Positions 8,961 to 18,018 of a DNA stretch of 64,000 nucleotides are shown here, one piece after another (the stretch's first letter is position 1; each line of letters begins with the position of its first letter). The stretch covers positions 1-64,000 of the forward strand of contig NZ_AUDD01000001.1 in assembly GCF_000425285.1 (NCBI RefSeq). The letters run 5' to 3'. Both the position numbers and the translations under genes were made by a program. The DNA comes from Acidipropionibacterium jensenii DSM 20535. GTDB lineage: Bacteria > Actinomycetota > Actinomycetes > Propionibacteriales > Propionibacteriaceae. A model generated the notes under the pieces. It searched no databases. It saw only the letters and a list, made by a program, of their open reading frames with translations, and was not told the origin of the DNA.

Positions 8961-9742
8961 TCCGGGCGGACTGGCCGGTCGAGTCGGTGACCTCCGATCT
9001 CATCGTGGGCGCCGGCCAACCCGTCGGCGCCGCCTCGCTGACCTCGATGCTGCTCTCCCTGACCGGCGAGGTCCGGGCGAGGCGGGCCGGAACAGTGGTT
9101 CGGGTGCCTGCCACGGTCGACCGGTCCGTCCGGGTCGGGGATATCAGGACGCGCTATCTCGTGGGCTATGAATGTCCCGACATCGATGTCGTGCAGAGAA
9201 TTGTCCCGGGGGTCTCCGAGTACTCCTATCGGGTCTGTTTCGAGCAACTCCCGGGATTTGCGGTGGATCTGGTTCACCGCCTCTCGGAGTACGGCAGGGG
9301 GTGGGGGATCGGGGTGTCCGAGCGGGGCAGGGCGCGCCGCGCCCGGACCGTCGCCGCCCTGGCCGGATGCGCGGCCGGGATCGCGACGGCCCTCAACCGC
9401 CGCCGGGGGCGCCAGGCCGATCCCGCCGTCCTGTCGATCGCACTGCACGGACGAGACGGGCAGACCCTCCGGGGCACCGTGACGGGGCCGTCCTCCTACC
9501 GGATGACGGCGGCATGCGCCCTCGCGGTGCTTCGGGTCGTCACCGAGGAGGTCGACCGAGTGCCGGCCGGGGTCAGTGAGCTGGACCGGCTGGGACAGTT
9601 CCACCGGGCGATCTGGGCGGAGCTCTCCCGGTTCGGGATCGACGTCCCGGAGATCACCGGGAGTGCTCGGGAATCATCGCCGATGAGGACCGGGAAGAAT
9701 GATCGACAAGGGGATCAGAGTGTGACTGGGGTGACGAAGTGA
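8957..9742 (+). pseudogene. Saccharopine dehydrogenase-like C-terminal remnant
   Basis: This 261-codon open frame joins directly onto the broken second cyclization domain. It has no Shine-Dalgarno and no N-terminal nucleotide-binding motif, so it appears to be the 3' part of a gene fused by deletion. The visible part includes RAGTVVRVPA, RTRYLVGYECPDIDV and VTGPSSYRMTAACALAVL. These remind me of the C-terminal halves of saccharopine dehydrogenase-like oxidoreductases, which occur in some NRPS clusters. Its TGA (9740-9742) overlaps the next gene's ATG at 9739, so the original gene was coupled to the exporter. The family call is tentative; a thiazoline reductase role is possible. Confidence 0.45.
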
Positions 9743-10836
9743 TGACCATCATGACAACGCAGGGGAATCGGTCCGGAAATGATGTGGAAAACACAGTTCC
9801 AGCGGCCATCGAGGTGGTAGGACTGCAGAATTCCTACGGCACCGGAAGGCACCGCAGAACGGTCCTGAACGGCGTCACCTTCGAGGTGACCGGCGGCACG
9901 ATCGTCACCCTGCTCGGCCACAACGGAGCGGGCAAGACGACGACCGTGCGGATCCTCACCACCCTGCTGGGGTTCGACTCCGGGCAGGCGCGGATCTTCG
10001 GTGCCGACGTCCGGCACTATCTCGACCGGGTGAGGTCGATGATCGCGGTGACCGGCCAGTTCGCCGCCGTCGACGAGAACCTCACCGGGCTGGAGAACCT
10101 GGTCTTCTTCGGGGAGCTGAGGGGGTTGAGCGGCCGGCAGGCGCGCCACCGGGCCGGCGAGCTGCTCGACCAGTTCGGGCTCGCCGACGCCGCCCGGCAG
10201 AAGGTCTCGGGATACTCCGGGGGGATGAGACGACGTCTCGACATCGCCGTGTCGCTGTGCGTCGTGCCGCGACTGCTCTTCCTCGATGAGCCGACCACCG
10301 GGCTGGATCCGATCAGCCGTGCCGACCTGTGGCGCTACATCCGCCGGCTGCGCGACGGCGGTCTGACGGTCCTGCTCACCACCCAGTACCTCGACGAGGC
10401 CGAGGCTCTCTCGGACCGCATCGTGATCCTCAAGGACCACCAGGTGGCCGCCGAGGGGACCCCCGAGGACTTGCGGCACCGGCTCGGCGGGTCGGTCTGC
10501 AGCGTCGTGCTCGAGGACAAGAGCCTCGCCGAGGCGTTCCGGGATGCGGTGCGCAGCGGCACGGCGGGGATGTCCGCACGGCCGGTCCTGACCGGGGAAC
10601 CCGGGCCGACCACTCCGTCCGACTCGACGACGCGGCAGGGTCCGGCGGCCGTCGACGTGTCCCGGCTCGCCGAGGGCTACCAGGTGAGCTTCCGGACCGA
10701 GGAGCCCGGCGCGACGGTGCGCAGGATAGCCGAGGCACTCGGCAGAACCGGTGCCCATCCGCGGTCCGTCTCGGTCGCCCCGCCCACTCTCGACGACGTC
10801 TTCGTCCACCTTATGACGGACGGTGCGGACTCATGA
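9739..10836 (+). CDS. DrrA-family ABC exporter ATP-binding protein
   Basis: This 365-residue ATPase has Walker A GHNGAGKTTTV near residue 56, signature SGGMRRRLDIA, Walker B LLFLDEPTTG and an extended C-terminal region as in drug-type DrrA subunits. It should energise export through the two membrane proteins encoded immediately after it, in ATGA-overlapping order. The ATG at 9739 overlaps the preceding stop; a second ATG lies at 9751. Cargo is presumably the peptide metallophore of the adjoining cluster, or its intermediate. Unlike the synthetase the exporter genes look intact. Confidence 0.85.
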   Translation: MMTIMTTQGNRSGNDVENTVPAAIEVVGLQNSYGTGRHRRTVLNGVTFEVTGGTIVTLLGHNGAGKTTTVRILTTLLGFDSGQARIFGADVRHYLDRVRSMIAVTGQFAAVDENLTGLENLVFFGELRGLSGRQARHRAGELLDQFGLADAARQKVSGYSGGMRRRLDIAVSLCVVPRLLFLDEPTTGLDPISRADLWRYIRRLRDGGLTVLLTTQYLDEAEALSDRIVILKDHQVAAEGTPEDLRHRLGGSVCSVVLEDKSLAEAFRDAVRSGTAGMSARPVLTGEPGPTTPSDSTTRQGPAAVDVSRLAEGYQVSFRTEEPGATVRRIAEALGRTGAHPRSVSVAPPTLDDVFVHLMTDGADS

Positions 10837-11675
10837 GCGAGATCTCAGTGAGGTCCCCCGGGGCCAGTGCCGCCGGTGCCGCCGGTGTGGTGGGTGGTTC
10901 ACGCCCGGCAGGGGTGAGATCGGCAGGGGCCTTCCTGGTCCGCGACCTCACCCTGCTGAGGCGGAACACGGCCTCCCTCATCAGCACCTTCATCGTGCCC
11001 GGACTGTTCATGGTGTGTCTGTACGCCGTCTTCGGTCACGCGGCCGACACCATCGGCCTGGACTACGCCACCTTCCTGTTCGCCGGATGCCTGGTCCAGG
11101 CAGCGCTGTTCACCGGCGCGGCGTCCTGCATGGCGGTGGCGGTGGATCTGGACTCGGGACTCATCGACCGGATCCGCATCTACCCGCGCAGCACCGCCGG
11201 ATACCTGCTGGGTCGGATGGCCACTGACATGGTGCGGATGGGGCTGTCGAGCCTGGCGGTCATCGCGGTGGCCCGGGCCTGCGGGATGGACGTCGCCGCC
11301 TCGCGGGTGCTGTCGGCCTGCCTGTGGGGCCTGCTGGTCGCCCTGGTGTGGGGGGTGCTCACCACCGGACTGGTTCTGGTCGCCGGGCACCCGGTCGAGA
11401 GGGCCGATCTCATCCAGACCCTCGAGATGCTGCTGGTGCTGTTCTCCACAACCTTCATCCCGGCGGCCAGCCTCTCCGGGGCCCTGAAGAACGTGGTGAT
11501 CCACATGCCGCTGTCACCGGTCATCGAGGTCACCCGCTCGGTCCTGGCCGCTCCCGGATCGGCCGGTTCGGCCTCCCGGGCCACCTGGACCGAGGCGCTG
11601 TGCTGGCTGGCCGGGATGCTGCTGGTGGGGCTGACCCTGTCGGTTCACGCACTGCGGCGCAGGAGGACCCGATGA
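10833..11675 (+). CDS. ABC-2 type (DrrB-like) exporter permease 1
   Basis: This 280-residue membrane protein has about six hydrophobic segments (for example LISTFIVPGLFMVCLYAVF and the final CWLAGMLLVGLTLSVHAL). It also has the ABC-2 permease core around GLIDRIRIYPRS. Its ATG at 10833 overlaps the ATPase stop (ATGA). It pairs with the next gene to form a heterodimeric membrane channel for the ATPase at 9739. The substrate is not visible from sequence and is inferred from the cluster. Confidence 0.8.
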   Translation: MSEISVRSPGASAAGAAGVVGGSRPAGVRSAGAFLVRDLTLLRRNTASLISTFIVPGLFMVCLYAVFGHAADTIGLDYATFLFAGCLVQAALFTGAASCMAVAVDLDSGLIDRIRIYPRSTAGYLLGRMATDMVRMGLSSLAVIAVARACGMDVAASRVLSACLWGLLVALVWGVLTTGLVLVAGHPVERADLIQTLEMLLVLFSTTFIPAASLSGALKNVVIHMPLSPVIEVTRSVLAAPGSAGSASRATWTEALCWLAGMLLVGLTLSVHALRRRRTR

Positions 11676-12490
11676 GTACCGATCATGATCTCTCCGGCCT
11701 GATCGGAGGCCCGGGAGTGCCCCGGGCGCTGGGCCTTCACGCCGGCCGGTACCTGCGTGTCTGGAGCCGGCAGCCCGCCAGCTACCTGACCGCTCTCGTG
11801 GTGCCGCTGATCTACCTCTACATCACCCATGAGCTGTTCGGAGGATTCATCCGCACCCTCACTGGGACCCTGGATGCCAACCACATCACTATGGTGGTCG
11901 CGGTGTCCTGGGCCTTCGTGCTGGCGGTGAGCGGGTCGGGGGCGATGCTGGCCGAGCGTCGGGCCGGACTCCATGATCGTTTCGACACCCTGCCGGTGGG
12001 CCGGGCCCGGACCGGCCGCTCCCCTCAGGGAGTCGCGCTGTACGCCCGGGTGCTGGCCGAGCTGCTGCTGTGCGCGCTGATGATGGTGCTGGTCGAGACG
12101 GTCTCCGCCTGGACCACCGGTTTCACCCTGTGGAGCCAGGCTCCGACGACACTGGTGGCGGTCACGGTCCTGGCGGCCGCGGCGGCCTCGTGCACCGGGG
12201 TGCTGGTCTCGGTGGCCATCAACAGCCCCCAGGGACAGGTCGGCGTCATCCCGGTGATCATCGTCTTCATGATCGTCAACACCGGCATCCTGCCGGCCGA
12301 TCTGTTCGCCCCCTCGTTGCGCGGCTTCGCCGCCCACACCCCGGTCAGCGCGGTCGTCTCTCTGATGGACGCGACCCTGGGATCGGGCGCCACCCCCGGC
12401 CGGTGGGCGCTGGTGCTGGCCTGGTTCGGCGGCATCGTGGTCCTGGGGCTGCTGGGCATCCAGGCGATCACCCGTCGGAGGAGAGCATGA
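11672..12490 (+). CDS. ABC-2 type (DrrB-like) exporter permease 2
   Basis: This 272-residue protein has about six membrane segments (YLTALVVPLIYLYITHELF; VGVIPVIIVFMIVNTGIL; a C-terminal GGIVVLGLLGIQAI) and the ABC-2 hallmark AERRAGLHDRFDTLPV. AGGAGG lies five bases before its ATG, which overlaps the previous stop. It is the second half-channel of the exporter and is similar in topology to the preceding protein, which suggests an old gene duplication. Confidence 0.8.
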   Translation: MSTDHDLSGLIGGPGVPRALGLHAGRYLRVWSRQPASYLTALVVPLIYLYITHELFGGFIRTLTGTLDANHITMVVAVSWAFVLAVSGSGAMLAERRAGLHDRFDTLPVGRARTGRSPQGVALYARVLAELLLCALMMVLVETVSAWTTGFTLWSQAPTTLVAVTVLAAAAASCTGVLVSVAINSPQGQVGVIPVIIVFMIVNTGILPADLFAPSLRGFAAHTPVSAVVSLMDATLGSGATPGRWALVLAWFGGIVVLGLLGIQAITRRRRA

Positions 12491-13206
12491 GCACCCTCGC
12501 GCAACGGACCTTCCAGCACCCGTGGTTCCTGGCGGCCTACGAACGGTTCGTCTACGGGCCCTTCCTCAGCGCCTTCGCCCTGCGGCCGGTGAGTTACCGG
12601 ACGGTCTACCGGAGCCTTCGGGAGATGGCTGCCGGAGCCGGGGGAACCGGTGACGTCGGTCCGGGAGGCTCTGATGGCAGGCCTCGTACCGGTGGCCGGA
12701 TCGTCGATCTGGGCTGCGGCACGGGGTGGTACTCGCGGCGAATGTCGGCAGACCCGCACTACCGGGGCCTCCCTGTGGTGGGCCTGGATCTGTCCGAGCA
12801 GGCGATCGACGTCGCACGCCGCAAGGCCGCCTCCCGGGCCGGGGCAGGGGACCCCGACGGGTCCCCGCAGTTCTCGGTGGGGGACGCCGGCCGGGCCGCA
12901 CAACTGCTCGGACCGGGGGCCGAGGAGGTGTGGATCTGCGGTGCACTCCACCAGATGGGTCATGCCGATCGGGTGCTGCAGCAGGCCGGTGCCATCCTCG
13001 ACCCCGGAGGCGTGCTGCTCTGTCAGACCTTCGGCCGTCGATCTGCTCGGCGCTCGGTAGTGGTCCGGGTCCTGGAGCACTTCGGCCACCGCGTCTTCCC
13101 GATCGGGGAGGTCCGGCAGATGGCCGAGAGCGCGGGTCTCCGGTTCGAGGCGATCCGGGTGTGGGGGATCGTCATGCTGGTGACGATGATCAAGCCCCGC
13201 AGATGA
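12487..13206 (+). CDS. SAM-dependent methyltransferase, class I
   Basis: This 239-residue protein has the SAM-binding glycine motif IVDLGCGTGWYSRRM near residue 70 and the acidic loop VVGLDLSEQAIDVARRK. A post-motif EEVWICGALHQM and a C-terminal strand (VMLVTMIKP) complete the Rossmann methyltransferase fold. The start overlaps the permease stop (ATGA). It is the last gene of the exporter operon and probably decorates the peptide product or a precursor. Its 3' end overlaps the convergent esterase by 17 bp (13190-13206). The target atom is unknown. Confidence 0.75.
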   Translation: MSTLAQRTFQHPWFLAAYERFVYGPFLSAFALRPVSYRTVYRSLREMAAGAGGTGDVGPGGSDGRPRTGGRIVDLGCGTGWYSRRMSADPHYRGLPVVGLDLSEQAIDVARRKAASRAGAGDPDGSPQFSVGDAGRAAQLLGPGAEEVWICGALHQMGHADRVLQQAGAILDPGGVLLCQTFGRRSARRSVVVRVLEHFGHRVFPIGEVRQMAESAGLRFEAIRVWGIVMLVTMIKPRR

Positions 13207-14554
13207 CCGCCGGGTCGTTGTCGAGGACCATGATCCGACGGCGGTCGGCACGGTATGTCGGCCAGTCCCGCGACTCGGCGGGGCGTCCATCGGCGGCGAA
13301 CCGGGACCACAGCCGCTGCATCGTCGAGGAGAACCGTGAGTCGCGGTCGGGGGAGTCGGCGGGCAGGGTGCCGAAGAGGTAGCGCAGCTCCTGACTGTGG
13401 GCGGCTCCCCGCGGGCCGATCCGCGGGTCGGCGGAGACGTGGTCGAACCGGTACATCCAGGTCGGGGCGCGTCGGCCGTGCGCCGCCGCGGTCCGCACCA
13501 CGGTCCGGTGCCAGGCCCTCAGCTCGGCGGCCACCGACTCGTCGTAGGGGCCCGGGGCCAGGCCATCCTCGTCCCTGTTGGTGCCGATGAGCAGCCCGAC
13601 GGCGGCCTGCCTGCCGGTCTCGAAGGCTTCCAGGATCGGGGCGGGAAGGGACCGGTCGATGCAGGGACACAGGATCGAGACGTCGGGGCACCGGGCCGCC
13701 GAGATCGCGTGCAACGCGTCCATGGCGTCCAGGAGCTGATCGGGGGACGCCGTCTCCAGGGCCGTCGCGGTGTCGGCACCGACCCTCGCCCGGAGCAGAT
13801 CGGCGAACCGGTGCGCCCAGCGGGCGTGGACGGCCCCGCTCAGCCCCATCGCCGGCGCCGGGGACTGGGCGACGGCTCGGGCGAACAGGCCCCTGGCCGC
13901 GGGCATGCACAGCAGCGCCAGCACCGAGGTGCCTCCGGCCGACTGGCCCGCCAGGGTGACATTGCCGGGATCGCCGCCGAAGGCCGCGATATTGGCCCGC
14001 ACCCACTTCAGCGCGGCGATCTGGTCGAACAGGCCGACATTGGAGTCGCACCGGACCCCGGGGGCCGACAGGCTGGACAGGTCCAGGAAGCCGAACGGGC
14101 CGACGCGGTAGTTGAGGGTGACCACGATCATCCGGCCGGCCTCGGCGAGACGCCGTGCGTCGTAGGTCGAGCCGGTTCCCGTCATGAAGGCCCCGCCGTG
14201 GATCCACACGAGCACCGGAAGGCCCGCACCATCAGCGACGTCACCCTCTACGTCACCGTCGACGTCACTGCCGGCACGGTCGGTGCTGGGACGGACCACG
14301 TCGAGGGTCAGACAGTCCTCGGCCACGGCGGTACCGCCGAATCCGGACACGCTGCCGTCGATGAGGCGCTGGATCGGAGCCGGACCCCACCTCCCGGCGT
14401 CCAGCGGTTCGCGATGCGGCAACGGCGGTGAGGGGCGACGGAACCGGAGCGGGCCGAGGGGAGGGGCGGCATAGGGCAGGGCGTACCAGGCCCGGGTGGC
14501 GCCCTGGTCGACGCCGACCACCGGCCCCTGGGCGGTCATCACCGTCGGGTTCAT
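13190..14554 (-). CDS. Type-B carboxylesterase (alpha/beta hydrolase)
   Basis: This 454-residue hydrolase of the carboxylesterase/para-nitrobenzyl esterase family has the oxyanion loop VWIHGGAFMTGTG and nucleophile elbow AGQSAGGTSV. The acid residue region is IGTNRDEDG and the histidine lies in GAAHSQELRYLFG, so the triad looks complete. No signal peptide is visible, which implies a cytoplasmic enzyme. I place the start at 14554, where GGGAGG precedes the ATG; an upstream frame to 14626 crosses the terminator hairpin. It converges on the methyltransferase. It may hydrolyse an ester-containing metallophore or be unrelated to the cluster. Confidence 0.8.
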   Translation of the reverse strand: MNPTVMTAQGPVVGVDQGATRAWYALPYAAPPLGPLRFRRPSPPLPHREPLDAGRWGPAPIQRLIDGSVSGFGGTAVAEDCLTLDVVRPSTDRAGSDVDGDVEGDVADGAGLPVLVWIHGGAFMTGTGSTYDARRLAEAGRMIVVTLNYRVGPFGFLDLSSLSAPGVRCDSNVGLFDQIAALKWVRANIAAFGGDPGNVTLAGQSAGGTSVLALLCMPAARGLFARAVAQSPAPAMGLSGAVHARWAHRFADLLRARVGADTATALETASPDQLLDAMDALHAISAARCPDVSILCPCIDRSLPAPILEAFETGRQAAVGLLIGTNRDEDGLAPGPYDESVAAELRAWHRTVVRTAAAHGRRAPTWMYRFDHVSADPRIGPRGAAHSQELRYLFGTLPADSPDRDSRFSSTMQRLWSRFAADGRPAESRDWPTYRADRRRIMVLDNDPAVICGA

Positions 14555-14611
14555 CGTCCCTCCCAGTTCTCCGGTGATCGTGGCGTCTGCCGACAGATGG
14601 CCCGTGAACGT

Positions 14612-14642
14612 GTCGAACCCCCTCACGGGGAGGGGGTTCGAC
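14612..14642 (-). terminator. Hairpin terminator after cbtB operon
   Basis: Perfect 13-bp arms GTCGAACCCCCTC and GAGGGGGTTCGAC enclose a 5-base loop between the stop of cbtB (14660) and the esterase start (14554). It closes the long minus-strand operon that begins at the 25.5-kb riboswitch. No clear T-tract follows. Confidence 0.7.
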
Positions 14643-14659
14643 GGTCTCAGCGCGACGAC

Positions 14660-14878
14660 TCAGTGGCAGGGGAACCCGAGGAAGTGACGGGAGTCGTGCA
14701 CCCACTCGTGGATGTGCATGTCATTCCCGAAGACCGAGTAGGCGCCCTGGTCGACACCGATGAAGTAGTACAGCAGCAGAGCGACGACGACAGCGCCGAT
14801 CACCCAGCCGAGGGCCGAGTCCTTGGCCCAGTCGACAGCACCAACCTGCGGCTTGACGGCAATCTCATGCGAAGCCAT
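14660..14878 (-). CDS. cbtB: CbtB-type cobalt transporter subunit
   Basis: This 72-residue protein has one membrane helix (about residues 25-45, GWVIGAVVVALLLYYFIGV). Its C-terminal metal-ligand tail HIHEWVHDSRHFLGFPCH is the signature of CbtB. CbtB normally pairs with the larger CbtA in cobalamin-riboswitch-controlled cobalt uptake. Here no cbtA follows: a terminator comes next. GGGAGG lies 7 nt before the ATG at 14878. It ends the FecBCD-cobN-chlID operon, which reinforces a cobalt role. The partner could be encoded elsewhere, or CbtB may work with the ABC system here; that is inference. Confidence 0.85.
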   Translation of the reverse strand: MASHEIAVKPQVGAVDWAKDSALGWVIGAVVVALLLYYFIGVDQGAYSVFGNDMHIHEWVHDSRHFLGFPCH

Positions 14879-14988
14879 GGCAAAACCTCCCGGGGTATCA
14901 GATCCCCATAAATCCTGGATGCCCCACGCGGGGCACACCGGCACCCTACGCGCCTGCGCGCGCACATGATGGTCAGGACTCTCAGCCC

Positions 14989-15963
14989 TCAGGAGATCTC
15001 GTCAAAGGGACGCCGGCGCATCCGGTGGGGCAGGACGAACCGGGCTGCCTGGTTCAGGTCCTCGTCGGTGATCGTGGTGCGGCCATTCCACGCTGCCAGG
15101 GCGCGGGCGGCGCGCACCATCATGATGTCGGCGCGATGACCGTCCACCCCGGCCTCCAGGCAGGTGGTCGCCACAGTCACGAGGACGTCGTCAGTCACCT
15201 CGACCGCGGGCTTCAGCTCCATCGCGTCGGTGATGCCGGAATCAAGTGTCTCCCCGGCCTCGCGCCAGGAATCGGCGAACCGCTGGGGGTCGGTCTCGGA
15301 GGCGATCCTGCGCCGGATCACCTCGACCCGCAGCGCGGGGTCCGCCTCCCCGGTCACGGTGACGCACAGCCCGAAGCGGTCGAGCAGCTGTGGGCGCAGC
15401 TCCCCCTCCTCGGGGTTCATGGTGCCCACCAGGGTGAACCGGGCAGGATGGGTGACGCTGACACCCTCCCGTTCGACGGTGCTGACCCCCATTGCGGCCG
15501 AGTCGAGAAGCAGGTCGACGACATGGTCGTCGAGGAGATTGACCTCGTCGGCGTAGAGGATGCCTCGGTGGGCAGCGGCCAGCAGTCCCGGCTGGAAGTG
15601 GCGTCGTCCCTGTCTCAGGGCCGTCTCGAGGTCCAGAGAACCGATGACGCGATCCTCGGTGGCGCCCACCGGGAGCTCGACCACCGGTACCTGGACGGTA
15701 CGAATCTCCTCCGGGTGCCGGGGCAGGCCGAGTCCGGGTGCGTACTCGTCGTACTCATCGGGATCGAGATGGTAGGGGCCCGCCACCTCGGCCCGATGGG
15801 GCAGCAGTGCCGCCAGACCGCGCACCGCCGTGGACTTGGCGGTGCCCTTCTCCCCCCGGATGAGGATGCCGGAGAGTTCCGGCGCGATGACGGTGAGGAT
15901 GAGACCGAGCTTCATCTCCTCCTGCCCGACGATTGCGGCGAAGGGGTAGCCGAGGTGTGCCAT
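14989..15963 (-). CDS. ChlI/BchI-like chelatase AAA+ ATPase subunit
   Basis: This 324-residue AAA+ protein has Walker A RGEKGTAKSTAVR, Walker B ILYADEVNLLDDH, the GATEDRVIGSLD insert and the sensor region TLVGTMNPEEGELRPQLLDRFG of the Mg-chelatase I subunit. In operons with CobN it is thought to replace CobS as motor of an ATP-dependent cobaltochelatase. I prefer the ATG at 15963, with AAAGGA upstream; the ATG at 15984 overlaps the previous stop as ATGA but lacks a Shine-Dalgarno. It complexes with the ChlD-like product encoded just upstream. Confidence 0.85.
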   Translation of the reverse strand: MAHLGYPFAAIVGQEEMKLGLILTVIAPELSGILIRGEKGTAKSTAVRGLAALLPHRAEVAGPYHLDPDEYDEYAPGLGLPRHPEEIRTVQVPVVELPVGATEDRVIGSLDLETALRQGRRHFQPGLLAAAHRGILYADEVNLLDDHVVDLLLDSAAMGVSTVEREGVSVTHPARFTLVGTMNPEEGELRPQLLDRFGLCVTVTGEADPALRVEVIRRRIASETDPQRFADSWREAGETLDSGITDAMELKPAVEVTDDVLVTVATTCLEAGVDGHRADIMMVRAARALAAWNGRTTITDEDLNQAARFVLPHRMRRRPFDEIS

Positions 15964-15980
15964 GGGGGTCCTTTCCGAAG

Positions 15981-17942
15981 TCATGGTCGCGAGCGAGGGG
16001 AGGTGCTGGTGGAGGCGAGTCGGGATGCACCGATCAGATCCTCGGCGCGCAGGTCCTTGATGCGCAGGCAGGACGCTCCCAGGGCCCTGGCCAGCTCGGC
16101 TGCGCTCGACAGCCCGTTTCGCGCAGAACCGGTGGGGTTCCGGTGGTCGGCGGTGTCGATGACCACCCAGCTGATGCGCCGGTCGGCCGCCAGCCTGCCG
16201 GCGAGGGCGAGGGCCTCCTCGGTCGCAGTCCTGGAGGGCTCGCCGGCCAGAGTGACATTGCCACGTCCGTCGGTCACCAGAATGACGACCGGACGGGTGG
16301 TCGGCTCCTTCAAGAGGACTGGCCTGAGCAGCCGGTCCGCACCGGCCAGTCCCGCCGACAGCGGCGTTCGACCGCCGACGGGCAGCTCGGCAAGACCCCT
16401 CCTGGCGACCTCCACCGATGGGGTCAGCGGCACCAGCGTCTCGGCTGTGCGTCGGCGGAAGGCGATGAGCGCCACCTGGTCGCGGCGCGTGTAGGCGTCC
16501 AGCAGCAGGGACATCACCGCTCCCTTGCTGGCGATCATCCGGCCCTGTGCTCCCATCGAACCCGAGGCATCGACGACCAGGACGACGCAGGATCCGACGC
16601 GATGCACCCGGACCTTTCGTCTCCAGTCCTGCCTGGTGACGATGATCGCCGGAAGATCATCGTCGGAGCGCCGCGCCTGCTGATGGCGAGCTCTCTGGTG
16701 AAGGGCCGCTGCCCGCAGGGTGGCGTCGATCGCCAGGTCATCGGCCAGATCGGTCTGTCGGGATCCGGAGCAGTGTCCCCGATGATCCTCGCTGTGAGAG
16801 GTCAGCCGCCGACCCGAACCCGATCTGGTCCGCCGGTCCCGATCCGGTTCGATGGGTCTGACATGGAAGGCCTGCCCGATGGGTGAGACCTCCTCACCAC
16901 CGCTCCGGTCCTGACAGTGCCGGTCCTGACAGTGCCGGTCGTCGCGGCGTGTCGGCATGTCCTGTTCGCGACTCGCACCGTCCGGCCCGGGACCGCCCAT
17001 CGGCGAGCGGTCGGGACTGGCGCCGGGCGTGCCGCGGGGGGAGCTCGGAGTGCGCTCATCGGGACCGGTACGAGGAGGCCTGTTCTGTGCGCGGGTCTCC
17101 CGCCGCCGGTGACGCAGCACCATCTGCGCCACGGCCCCGACATCCTCCTCAGTCGCCTCGGTGCGCCCGGACCATGCGGCATGGGCGCGGGCAGACTCGG
17201 CCATCACCAGGTCCGCCCGGTGACCGGCGACATGAGCCTTCACGGCAAGCGCGACCACCATGTCCAGCAGCGGTTCGGGCACCGAGGTGGTGGCCAGTCT
17301 CAGACGCGCGTCGGCCAGCCGCGCGGCCAGTCGGTCCTCCTCCTGTGACCAGGCCCCCGAGAATCCGGCCGGATCGGCGTCGAAGGCCAGCCGTCGCCTC
17401 AGGATCGTGGTGCGGACGGCGAGATCGGTCTCCCCGGCCACCTCGACGCACAGCCCGAACCGGTCGAGCAGCTGGGGACGCAGTTCCCCCTCCTCCGGGT
17501 TCATGGTGCCGACCAGGATGAACCGGGAGGGGTGGGAGGAGCTGACACCCTCCCGCTCGACGATGCAACGCCCGCTGGCGGCGGCGTCGAGGACCAGGTC
17601 GACCAGATGGTCGTCGAGCAGGTTCACCTCGTCGACGTGGAGCACCCCGCCGTCCGCCTCGGCCAGCAGTCCCGGGGAGCACACCGGCCGGCCCGAGACG
17701 ATGCTGGCCTCCAGATCCAGCCCTCCCGCTACACGGTCCTCGGTGGCGCCGAGGGACAGCGTGCGCAGCGGGCCGGTGGGAAGCAGCCGTGCCAGTCCCC
17801 GCACAATGGTCGACTTGGCGGTGCCCTTCTGTCCCCGCAGCAGTACGCCGCCGATCGACGGGTTCACGGCGGCGAGCAGCAGGGCCAGGCGGGTCTCCTC
17901 CTGCCCGGCCACCGCGGAGAACGGATATCCGGTCATCGTCAT
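15981..17942 (-). CDS. ChlD/BchD-like chelatase subunit, AAA+ plus VWA
   Basis: This 653-residue protein has an N-terminal AAA+ domain with intact Walker A RGQKGTAKSTIVR and Walker B VLHVDEVNLLDDH (residues 1-270). A charged, Arg/Ser/Asp-rich linker follows (about 280-430), then a von Willebrand A domain with the MIDAS motif VVDASGSMG near residue 460. The family is the D subunit of magnesium or cobalt chelatases, bridging the I ring to the large subunit. The N-terminal ATPase is unusually well conserved for a D subunit. The linker holds a tandem RHCQD repeat. Gene order with cobN supports a cobaltochelatase. Confidence 0.85.
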   Translation of the reverse strand: MTMTGYPFSAVAGQEETRLALLLAAVNPSIGGVLLRGQKGTAKSTIVRGLARLLPTGPLRTLSLGATEDRVAGGLDLEASIVSGRPVCSPGLLAEADGGVLHVDEVNLLDDHLVDLVLDAAASGRCIVEREGVSSSHPSRFILVGTMNPEEGELRPQLLDRFGLCVEVAGETDLAVRTTILRRRLAFDADPAGFSGAWSQEEDRLAARLADARLRLATTSVPEPLLDMVVALAVKAHVAGHRADLVMAESARAHAAWSGRTEATEEDVGAVAQMVLRHRRRETRAQNRPPRTGPDERTPSSPRGTPGASPDRSPMGGPGPDGASREQDMPTRRDDRHCQDRHCQDRSGGEEVSPIGQAFHVRPIEPDRDRRTRSGSGRRLTSHSEDHRGHCSGSRQTDLADDLAIDATLRAAALHQRARHQQARRSDDDLPAIIVTRQDWRRKVRVHRVGSCVVLVVDASGSMGAQGRMIASKGAVMSLLLDAYTRRDQVALIAFRRRTAETLVPLTPSVEVARRGLAELPVGGRTPLSAGLAGADRLLRPVLLKEPTTRPVVILVTDGRGNVTLAGEPSRTATEEALALAGRLAADRRISWVVIDTADHRNPTGSARNGLSSAAELARALGASCLRIKDLRAEDLIGASRLASTSTSPRSRP

Positions 17943-18018
17943 CCTCTAGGCATCGTTGCTGCCGGCCCCATCCGGGGCTGTTGCCGGCATTCTCGCTGCT
18001 GTCGGGTGGAGGACGCGC

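Noticed and set aside
14879-14988. Seventh cobalamin riboswitch before cbtB
   Set aside because: The gap of 110 bp has a small GTGCCCC hairpin but none of the conserved B12-box sequences.
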